Part shown: in pieces, positions 9,595 to 16,883 of the stretch
Position numbering within the stretch: position 1 is the stretch's first letter
Layout of the letters: each line of letters begins with the position of its first letter
Source of the DNA: Nitrososphaerota archaeon
GTDB taxonomy: Archaea > Thermoproteota > Nitrososphaeria > Conexivisphaerales > Conexivisphaeraceae
Direction: 5' to 3'
NCBI GenBank assembly: GCA_009903775.1
Contig: WYEM01000072.1
Coordinates: 1-32,907, forward strand
DNA: 32,907 nt
Made by a program: the position numbers and the translations under genes
The notes under the pieces: model-generated
Told to the model about the DNA's origin: nothing
Databases searched by the model: none
The model's input: the letters and a program-made list of their open reading frames with translations, nothing else

Positions 9595-10797
9595 TTGAGC
9601 GTGGGCAAGGTCGTGCTGGCGTATTCCGGGGGCCTGGACACGTCGGTCATGATAAAGTGGATACAGGAGAAGTACAGCGCGGAGGTTTACACGCTTACCC
9701 TGGACCTCGGCCAGCGCGACGATTTCCGCGAGATAGAGGAGAGGGCGCGCAAGATAGGCTCCAAGGAGCACTTCTTCGTGGACGCCAAGTCCGAGTTCGT
9801 GGAGCGCTTCATATTCCCCGCGATCAAGGCCAACGGATTCTACGAGGGCAAGTATCCCCTGAGCACCGCGCTGGGGAGGCCGCTCATAGCGGAGAAGCTG
9901 GTGGACGTCGCGCACAAGGTCGGGGCGGACGCGGTCGCCCACGGATCCACGGGGAAGGGCAACGATCAGGTCAGGTTCGACATAACGGTGAGGGCGCTAG
10001 ATCCCGAGCTCAAGGTGCTGGCCCCCGTCAGGGACTGGGGGCTCTCGAGGGACGTGGAGCTGGAGTACGCCAAGAAGTGGGGCCTGCCGATCTCCGAGAG
10101 CAGGAGCAAGTACAGCATAGACCAGAACCTGTGGGGCAGGTCCGTCGAGAGCGGGCCTCTGGAGGACCCGTTCTCCGAGCCGGAGGACGACGTGTACGAG
10201 TGGGTGACCCCTCCGGAGAGGGCCCCCGACAGGCCGGAGTACCTGACGCTGACCTTCAAGGAGGGCGTGCCCGTGGCCCTGGACGGCGAGCGCCGCGATC
10301 CGGTCAGCATGATCCAGGCGCTGAACGCCATCGCGGGGAGGAACGGCGTGGGGCTCGTCGATCACATAGAGGACAGGCTGGTGGGCATAAAGTCCAGGGA
10401 GGTCTACGAGGTGCCAGCCGCGCTTACGGTGCTGGAGGCTCACAGGGACCTGGAGAAGATGACGCTCACCGTGCACGAGCTGGCGGTGAAGGCCGAGCTG
10501 GAGGACGTGTGGTCGCGCCTCGTGTACAACGGCCTGTGGCTGGAGCCCCTCAGGAGGCACATAGACGCGTTCATAGACTCCACCCAGCGGGTGGTGAGCG
10601 GCGACGTGAGGCTCAAGTTCTACAAGGGGCACCTGCAGGTGGTGGGCAGGCGCTCCCCGAACTCCCTCTACAGGCTCGAGATGTCCACCTACGCCAGGGA
10701 GTCCAAGTTCAACCAGCAGCTCGCCGTCGGTTTCATAGAGCTCTGGGGCATGCAGACGATAACCGCCAACTCGGTCCGCTCGAGGGCGTCCGGCTAG
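9595..10797 (+). CDS. argG: Argininosuccinate synthase
   Basis: VVLAYSGGLDTSVMIKWIQEKY, YPLSTALGRPLIAEKLVDVAHKVGADAVAHGSTGKGNDQVRFD; AT-rich promoter CAATAATTAAG upstream. Confidence 0.97.
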   Translation: MSVGKVVLAYSGGLDTSVMIKWIQEKYSAEVYTLTLDLGQRDDFREIEERARKIGSKEHFFVDAKSEFVERFIFPAIKANGFYEGKYPLSTALGRPLIAEKLVDVAHKVGADAVAHGSTGKGNDQVRFDITVRALDPELKVLAPVRDWGLSRDVELEYAKKWGLPISESRSKYSIDQNLWGRSVESGPLEDPFSEPEDDVYEWVTPPERAPDRPEYLTLTFKEGVPVALDGERRDPVSMIQALNAIAGRNGVGLVDHIEDRLVGIKSREVYEVPAALTVLEAHRDLEKMTLTVHELAVKAELEDVWSRLVYNGLWLEPLRRHIDAFIDSTQRVVSGDVRLKFYKGHLQVVGRRSPNSLYRLEMSTYARESKFNQQLAVGFIELWGMQTITANSVRSRASG

Positions 10798-12306
10798 ATG
10801 GCCTCCGACATCTACAGGGAGGGGCGCCTGGGGTCAGGGGTCCTCGCCGACGTCGTGAACTACATAAGCAGCTACTCCGACGACGTCGAAATATTCGACG
10901 AGATAGTCAAGATAAACATGGCGCACGTCATAGCGCTCCACTCGGCCGGCTACATCAGCAGGGAGGACGCAGCCGCCATCCTGAGGGTGCTGAGCTCCCT
11001 CGAGCCCGGCATGCTCTCGTCGATGCCCAAGATGGAGGACGCGCACATGGCGGTGGAGGCCAGGGTCCTGGAGGGGGCGGGGACCCCGGGCGGCAACTTG
11101 AACCTCGGGAAGAGCAGGAACGATCAGGTCGCCGCCGCCATACGCATGCGCCTGAGGAGCTACCTGGTGGACATCATCGGATCCGGGGCGGCGCTCGGGC
11201 TGAGGCTGATCGACAAGTCGAGGGAGCTCAAGGAAGCGGTGATGCCCGGGTTCACGCACCTCCAGCCGGCGCAGCCGGTCACGCTCGGGTACCTGCTCTT
11301 GGCCCACGCGGAGGAGATGCTGAGGGACCTCCATCGCCTGGTGGAGGCCTATAACAGGGTCAACCTGTCGCCGCTGGGCGCCGCGGCCATGTCGGGGTCC
11401 ACGGTCAGGCTCAACCGCCACGCGCTGGCGAACATGCTCGGCTTCAAGGAAGTCCTGCGCAATGCCGTCGACGCCGTCTCCTCGAGGGACTACATGATAG
11501 AGTCCCTGGCCGCCATGCTCTCCCTGGCGCTCAGCGCGTCAAGGCTCGCCGAGCACATGGTGCTCTGGTCGTCGCCGGAGTTCGCGTACATTGAGATCCC
11601 CGATGAGTATGCCGCCACGAGCAGCATAATGCCCCACAAGAAGAACCCCGTCGTCGCCGAGCTCGCGAGGGCCAAGGCGGCCTCCCCGCTCTCCTCGCTG
11701 GTCGCGGTGGCCGCGATACTCAAGTCTCTGCCCTACTCTTATAACCTGGACCTGCAGGCCGCCACCCCCTACCTGTGGAGCGCCTCGAAGGACCTGCTGT
11801 CGACGCTCAACGTGCTCTCCGGCGCGGTCAGCGGCATGAGGGCCAACCGCGACAGGATGCTGAGGGACGCCCAGGCGGGGTTCGTGACCGGGAGCGACCT
11901 CGCGGAGTACCTGACCGTCAAGTTCGGGGTGCCCTTCAGGGCGGCTCACAGGATAGTCGGCAGGACGGTCAGGCGCGCGGTCGACGAGGGGGCGCAGTGG
12001 GGGCCCGCCATCAGGAGATGGTTGGAGGAATACGCCGCGGAGGAGGGCTACGAGGTCAGGCTGTCCGACGAGGAGCTCGCCTCGGTGCTGGATCCTGTCG
12101 AGGCCGTGCGCAGGAGAGGCCACGTGGGGATGAGCGGAGAGTCGTTCGACGCCGCCGCGAGCGAGCTGGAGTCCAAGATGCGCCACATACTATCCTGGAG
12201 GGACGTGGTGATGGAAGAGCTTAAAAAATCCCAGTCCATCCTAGAGGAGCGGGCACGCGCGATAATGGAGGTGTCTCGGCATGGTGATAAAGGTCCAGTG
12301 CAATGA
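10798..12306 (+). CDS. argH: Argininosuccinate lyase
   Basis: 502 aa; GNLNLGKSRNDQVAAAIRMRLR, MPGFTHLQPAQPVTLGYLLLAHAEEM, SSIMPHKKNPVVAELARAKA; abuts argG stop. Confidence 0.97.
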   Translation: MASDIYREGRLGSGVLADVVNYISSYSDDVEIFDEIVKINMAHVIALHSAGYISREDAAAILRVLSSLEPGMLSSMPKMEDAHMAVEARVLEGAGTPGGNLNLGKSRNDQVAAAIRMRLRSYLVDIIGSGAALGLRLIDKSRELKEAVMPGFTHLQPAQPVTLGYLLLAHAEEMLRDLHRLVEAYNRVNLSPLGAAAMSGSTVRLNRHALANMLGFKEVLRNAVDAVSSRDYMIESLAAMLSLALSASRLAEHMVLWSSPEFAYIEIPDEYAATSSIMPHKKNPVVAELARAKAASPLSSLVAVAAILKSLPYSYNLDLQAATPYLWSASKDLLSTLNVLSGAVSGMRANRDRMLRDAQAGFVTGSDLAEYLTVKFGVPFRAAHRIVGRTVRRAVDEGAQWGPAIRRWLEEYAAEEGYEVRLSDEELASVLDPVEAVRRRGHVGMSGESFDAAASELESKMRHILSWRDVVMEELKKSQSILEERARAIMEVSRHGDKGPVQ

Positions 12307-12466
12307 GTGTGGTGGCACGATAGAAGTGCCCGACGACGCCCTTCCCGGGGAGATAGTGTCCTGCCCGGACTGCGGGACCGAGTACGAGGTAGTATCCGTC
12401 GATGCCAGGGCTGGCCGCGCCGAGCTGAGGCCGGCGGAGGAAGTGAAGGAGGACTGGGGCGAGTAG
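12281..12466 (+). CDS. lysW: Amino-group carrier protein LysW
   Basis: 61 aa; VQCNECGGTIEVPDDALPGEIVSCPDCGTEYEVV zinc ribbon and the diagnostic C-terminal EDWGE. Confidence 0.97.
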   Translation: MVIKVQCNECGGTIEVPDDALPGEIVSCPDCGTEYEVVSVDARAGRAELRPAEEVKEDWGE

Positions 12467-12472
12467 GCGCGA

Positions 12473-13342
12473 TTGGCGAATGCCATTTCTATACTATCCG
12501 ACAGGCTCAGGTGGGAGGAGAAGGCGCTCTACAAGAGCGCCCTGAGCATGGGGCTGAAGGCTAGCATAGTCGATGCCAAGTCCCACACCCTGGACATCCT
12601 GGACGAGTCGAGCCTGCCTGCCGAGGTCAGGGAGTCCGACGTCGTCCTCCAGCGGTGCGTGAGCCACTACCGGGGTCTCTACTACGCGGCGGTGCTGGAG
12701 CGCTTCGGCCGCCTGGTGGTGAACTCGTTCAGCACCTCGCTGATAAGCGGGAACAAGCTGCTGACGTCGCTCGAGCTCGCGAAGAGGGGGATCCCCACCC
12801 CCAGGACGTACGTGTCGTTCTCGGACGATTCCGCGGTGGAGTTCATGGACCGCCACGGATACCCGATGGTTGTGAAGCCGATAGTCGGCAGCTGGGGCCG
12901 CATGGTGGCCAAGGTCGACGACAGGGACGACGCGAGCATAATAGTCGAGTTCAGGAGGATGCTCCAGGATCCCACGTATCAGGTGTACTACCTCCAGGAG
13001 TACGTCAGGCGCCCCCCGAGGGACATACGCGCGGTGGTGGTCGGGGACAGCGTGGTGGCGGCCGAGTACCGCTATCAGCCCCCGGACGACTGGAGGACGA
13101 ACATAGCGAGGGGAGGGAGGGCCGAGCCGGCCAACCTGAGGGAGGACGAGCGCGAGATAATGTTAAAGGCCGCGGAGGCCGTGGGCGGCGGCGTGCTGGG
13201 CGTCGACGCGATGGAGACCGAGGAGGGGCTGCTCGTCCACGAGGTGAACGGGGGGGTCGAGTTCCACGGCGTGTCCAGGGCCACAGGGATCGACGTCGCC
13301 TCCAAGATAGTGGAGTACGTGAAGTCCATCGCCAGGAGATAG
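12473..13342 (+). CDS. argX: LysW ligase, LysX/ArgX family (probable glutamate--LysW ligase ArgX)
   Basis: 289 aa ATP-grasp; ILSDRLRWEEKALYKSALSMGLK, GNKLLTSLELAKRGIPTPRTY, YRYQPPDDWRTNIARGGRAEP, LLVHEVNGGVEFHGV. Arg versus Lys assignment inferred from the diverged motif after HEVN compared with the second copy. Confidence 0.85.
   Translation: MANAISILSDRLRWEEKALYKSALSMGLKASIVDAKSHTLDILDESSLPAEVRESDVVLQRCVSHYRGLYYAAVLERFGRLVVNSFSTSLISGNKLLTSLELAKRGIPTPRTYVSFSDDSAVEFMDRHGYPMVVKPIVGSWGRMVAKVDDRDDASIIVEFRRMLQDPTYQVYYLQEYVRRPPRDIRAVVVGDSVVAAEYRYQPPDDWRTNIARGGRAEPANLREDEREIMLKAAEAVGGGVLGVDAMETEEGLLVHEVNGGVEFHGVSRATGIDVASKIVEYVKSIARR
13178..13249 (+). repeat. 72-bp identical block in argX (pairs with 18800-18871)
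   Basis: GCCGTGGGCGGCGGCGTGCTGGGCGTCGACGCGATGGAGACCGAGGAGGGGCTGCTCGTCCACGAGGTGAAC in both copies. Confidence 0.95.
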
Positions 13343-13347
13343 GCGGC

Positions 13348-14406
13348 ATGTCGACCAAGGTCTCGATAATAGGGGCCTCGGGCTACGTCGGCGGGGAGCT
13401 GCTGAGGTTGCTCTCGCGGCACCCCGGGGTTGAGATAGTCGCGGCGCACTCCCGCGTGCACGCGGGCGAGTACGTCCACAGGGTCCACCCGAACCTGAGG
13501 GGGGTCCTCTCGCTCCAGTTCACCGGGGAGGATCCCGTGTCGGTAGCGTCCAAGTCCGACCTCGTGTTCCTCTCGGTGCCGCACGGCGCCTCCGTCAAGC
13601 TGACGCCCAAGCTCGTCGACATGGGGGTCCGCATAATCGACATGAGCGCGGACTTCAGGCTCAAGGACCCCTCGGCCTACAAGCTCTGGTACCACTACGA
13701 GCATCCTTACCCGGACCTGTTGGGAAGGTTCGTCTACGGCCTGCCGGAGCTGCACCGCGAGGAGCTGAGGGGCGCCAGATACGCCTCGGCCCCCGGGTGC
13801 AACGCGGCCGCGGCGATCCTCGCGCTGGCCCCCCTGGCGCGCAGCGGCATGATCCGCGGCACGATCGTCGTGGACGTCAAGGTGGGGTCCTCGGGCGCCG
13901 GCGGGAAGCCGTCGCTCGCCACCCACTTCTCCGAGCGCTTCGGGGTCGTGCGGCCGTACGCCCCGGCCGGGCACAGGCACGTCGCCGAGATAGAGCAGGA
14001 GCTGCGCGCGGTGTCAGGCCGCGAGCACGCGGTGGCGATGAGCGCCCACTCGGTGAACATGGTGCGCGGGATACTCTCGACGTCGCACGTGTTCGTGGAC
14101 AGCGGCGACATGGACCCGGCCAAGGTCTGGAGGGCCTACAGGGAGATGTACCGCGACGAGCCGTTCATCAGGTTCGTGAGGGACAAGAAGGGCATATTCA
14201 GGTACCCGGATCCGAAGATAGTCGTCGGCTCCAATTTCGCGGACATAGGCTTCGAGCTGGACCCCCACACGAGCAGGATAGTCGCCCTCTCCGCGATAGA
14301 CAATTTGATGAAGGGGGCCGCGGGGAGCGCCCTGCAGTCGATGAACCTGATGCTCGGATTCGACGAGAGGACGGCGCTCGACGCGGCGCCGCTCCATCCA
14401 ATATGA
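13348..14406 (+). CDS. lysY: [LysW]-aminoadipyl/glutamyl phosphate reductase (ArgC-like)
   Basis: STKVSIIGASGYVGGELLRLLSRHPGVEIVAAHSR, YASAPGCNAAAAILALAPL, VVDVKVGSSGAGGKPS; start at ATG 13348, not the 12655 ORF opening. Confidence 0.94.
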   Translation: MSTKVSIIGASGYVGGELLRLLSRHPGVEIVAAHSRVHAGEYVHRVHPNLRGVLSLQFTGEDPVSVASKSDLVFLSVPHGASVKLTPKLVDMGVRIIDMSADFRLKDPSAYKLWYHYEHPYPDLLGRFVYGLPELHREELRGARYASAPGCNAAAAILALAPLARSGMIRGTIVVDVKVGSSGAGGKPSLATHFSERFGVVRPYAPAGHRHVAEIEQELRAVSGREHAVAMSAHSVNMVRGILSTSHVFVDSGDMDPAKVWRAYREMYRDEPFIRFVRDKKGIFRYPDPKIVVGSNFADIGFELDPHTSRIVALSAIDNLMKGAAGSALQSMNLMLGFDERTALDAAPLHPI

Positions 14407-14416
14407 GGGATCGGCG

Positions 14417-15226
14417 ATGATCGTCCTCAAGATCGGGGGCAGCCTCGTCCACGGCGGCTTCCTGGGCGGTATCCTGGACGACGTGTCGCGCGCCTCGAGG
14501 AGCGAGAGGCTCGTCGTCGTCCACGGCGGCGGGGCCGTGGTCACGGAGATCGCGGAGAGGCTCGGCATAAGGCAGCAGTTCGTCACCTCGCCGGGCGGCA
14601 TAAGGAGCCGCTACACGGACAAGGAGACGATGGAAGTGTTCGCGATGGTGATGGCCGGGAGGATAAACACGGAGATAGTGGCCGCGCTGCGCGCCAGGGG
14701 GGTCGACGCGTTCGGGCTCTCCGGCGTGGACGGCGGCCTCATGATGGCGGAGCGCAAGAAGCGCCTCGTAATTATCGATGAGAGGGGGAGGAAGCGCGCG
14801 ATAGACGGCGGATACACGGGGAGGATAGTGGGCGTGAGGGCCGAGGTGCTGAGGGCGCTGCTCGGGTCGGGGTTCACACCGGTCATATCTCCCCTCGCGA
14901 TAGATCAGGAGGGGGAGGTGCTCAACGTGGACGCGGACAGGGCGGCGGCGTACGTCGCGCGCGCCCTCGGGGCCGAGCGGCTGGTGCTCTTCACGAACGT
15001 CCCCGGCCTGCTGGACGAGCGCGGGGAGCTCGTGAGGGAGCTGACCCTGGAGGAGGCGAGGGATCGCATGAAGCGCGTGGGGCCGGGCATGGACAAGAAG
15101 CTCCTGGCGGCGACGGAGGCGCTCGAGGGGGGCGTCGGGGAGGTCGTGATAGCGGACGGGAGGGCGAGATCGCCCCTGGAGAACGCGCTGAACGGATCCC
15201 GCACCCTGATCAGGAGGGGACCCTGA
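14417..15226 (+). CDS. lysZ: [LysW]-aminoadipate/glutamate kinase (ArgB-like)
   Basis: MIVLKIGGSLVHGG, VVVHGGGAVVTEIAERLGI, GLSGVDGGLMMAERKK, FTNVPGLLD, GMDKKLLAATEALEGGVGEVVIADG. Confidence 0.94.
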   Translation: MIVLKIGGSLVHGGFLGGILDDVSRASRSERLVVVHGGGAVVTEIAERLGIRQQFVTSPGGIRSRYTDKETMEVFAMVMAGRINTEIVAALRARGVDAFGLSGVDGGLMMAERKKRLVIIDERGRKRAIDGGYTGRIVGVRAEVLRALLGSGFTPVISPLAIDQEGEVLNVDADRAAAYVARALGAERLVLFTNVPGLLDERGELVRELTLEEARDRMKRVGPGMDKKLLAATEALEGGVGEVVIADGRARSPLENALNGSRTLIRRGP

Positions 15227-16441
15227 GTGGATCCCGCTCGCGTGATGAGCGTCGAGGACTCCAGGCTCGCCAGGACCTTCCAGAAGTTCGGCGTGGTGGT
15301 GGAGCGCGCAGAGGGCGCTCACCTGTGGGGGGCGGACGGGCGCCGGTACTTGGACTTCATGGCGGGCTACGGCGTGGCGATACTGGGACACGGCAGGAGG
15401 GAGGTCGCCGAGGCCATCAAGGCCCAGCTCGACCGCTACGCGATATGCCACGGCTCTCTCTACAGCCCCGCCAGGGCGGAGTTCCTCGAGGAGCTGTTCA
15501 GCGTCCTCCCGGGCCACATGTCGACCGCGTACATGGCTAACAGCGGCGCCGAGGCCGTGGAGGCGGCGCTGAAGGTGGCGGTGAAGGCCACGGGCCGCTC
15601 CCTGCTGATGGCCGCCAAGGGCTCCTACCACGGGAAGACCCTGGGCGCGCTCTCGCTCACGTGGGGCGAGAAGTACAGGAGGCCGTTCTCCCAGCTCCTC
15701 CCCAGGGTGCACTTCGTGGGCTACGGCGACGTCAAGTCCCTCGAGGACGCGCCGTTCGAGGAGGCCGCGGCCCTCTTCCTGGAGCCCGTCCAGGGCGAGG
15801 GCGGCGTCGTCCTGCCGAGCGGCGAGTTCATGCGCGAGGCCGAGAGGCGCTGCAGGTCCAGCGGCTGCGTGCTCGTGATCGATGAGATACAGGCCGGCCT
15901 GGGGAGGACCGGCAGGATGTGGGCGCACGAGCACTGGGGGGTGCGGCCCGACGTGATGACGATAGGGAAGGGGATAGGCGGCGGCGTCCCGATGGGCGTC
16001 ACGGTCATGTCCTCGGAGCTCTCCGACGCCCTCAAGCTGGGCGAGCAGACGTCGACGTTCGGCGGCAACCCGCTCGCCTCCGCCGCGGGTGCGGCCGTCC
16101 TGCGCGTGATCAGGGAGGAGAGGCTCTGGGAGAACGCGGGGAGGATGGGCTCCAGGTTCCTGCGGGGGCTCGAGAGGATCTCCTCCTCGCGCAGGCTCGC
16201 CGAGTCCAGCAGGGGGCTGGGGCTGATGGACGCGCTGGACCTGAGGATCAGCGTGGCCGAGGCGATCCCCGCGCTGATATCCAGCGGCCTCATCCCGGCC
16301 TACTCGGGCATCAGGACGCTCAGGTTCCTCCCGCCGCTCGTGGTGGGCGATGCGGAGGTGGACGAAGCCTTGTCGATAATCGACAGAACTTTGGATGAAA
16401 TTGAGCGCAAGAAGCGGTCAATCATCGGCGAAAAGAATTAA
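15227..16441 (+). CDS. lysJ: [LysW]-aminoadipate/glutamate semialdehyde aminotransferase (class III, ArgD-like)
   Basis: YLDFMAGYGVAILGHGRREV, YMANSGAEAVEAALKVAVKATGR, LLMAAKGSYHGKTLGALSLT, VLVIDEIQAGLGRTGRMWAHEH, IGKGIGGGVPMGVTVMSSEL. Confidence 0.94.
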   Translation: MDPARVMSVEDSRLARTFQKFGVVVERAEGAHLWGADGRRYLDFMAGYGVAILGHGRREVAEAIKAQLDRYAICHGSLYSPARAEFLEELFSVLPGHMSTAYMANSGAEAVEAALKVAVKATGRSLLMAAKGSYHGKTLGALSLTWGEKYRRPFSQLLPRVHFVGYGDVKSLEDAPFEEAAALFLEPVQGEGGVVLPSGEFMREAERRCRSSGCVLVIDEIQAGLGRTGRMWAHEHWGVRPDVMTIGKGIGGGVPMGVTVMSSELSDALKLGEQTSTFGGNPLASAAGAAVLRVIREERLWENAGRMGSRFLRGLERISSSRRLAESSRGLGLMDALDLRISVAEAIPALISSGLIPAYSGIRTLRFLPPLVVGDAEVDEALSIIDRTLDEIERKKRSIIGEKN

Positions 16442-16466
16442 TTACAGTCCTGAAAGTGCGCAATGC

Positions 16467-16883
16467 GTGACGTATGACGAACTGGATAGGAAGTTGCTGG
16501 ACATACTCAGGTCCGACGCCAGGAAGTCGTTCATCGAGATAGCGAAGGAGCTGGGGGTCTCGGAGGCGACCGTCAGAAGGCGCGTGAAGCGCCTAGTGGA
16601 CTCCGGGGTCATAAGGAGGTTCACGATAGAGCTGGGGAGGTCGGGCGGGGCCAACGCGATAACGCTGGTGGCCGTGGAGCCTGGCGCCCAGATACAGGAG
16701 ATCGCCGGCCGCATAAAGGCGATCGAGGGAGTGGAGCGCATCTACGAGATAACCGGCCAGTACGACATGGCGATCTTCGTGCACGGCGACGGCATAGCGG
16801 ACGTCAACTCCACGATAGACAGGATAAGGTCCATGGACGGCGTCGTGGGCACCAATACAATAATAATATTAAAGGAGGATTGA
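16467..16883 (+). CDS. lysM: Lrp/AsnC family transcriptional regulator, LysM-like
   Basis: TYDELDRKLLDILRSDARKSFIEIAKELGVSEATVRRRVKRLVDSGVIRRFTIEL plus C-terminal RAM-type ligand domain; embedded in the lys cluster. ORF opens at 16395; GTG 16467 is the family-consistent start. Confidence 0.9.
   Translation: MTYDELDRKLLDILRSDARKSFIEIAKELGVSEATVRRRVKRLVDSGVIRRFTIELGRSGGANAITLVAVEPGAQIQEIAGRIKAIEGVERIYEITGQYDMAIFVHGDGIADVNSTIDRIRSMDGVVGTNTIIILKED

Noticed and set aside
9579-11354. 591-aa plus-strand ORF in an alternative frame over argG/argH
   Set aside because: Gly/Arg/Gln-rich off-frame translation; argG and argH are unambiguous in the other frame.
14198-15934. 578-aa minus-strand ORF antisense to lysY/lysZ/lysJ
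   Set aside because: Spans three well-supported sense genes and has shadow-ORF composition.
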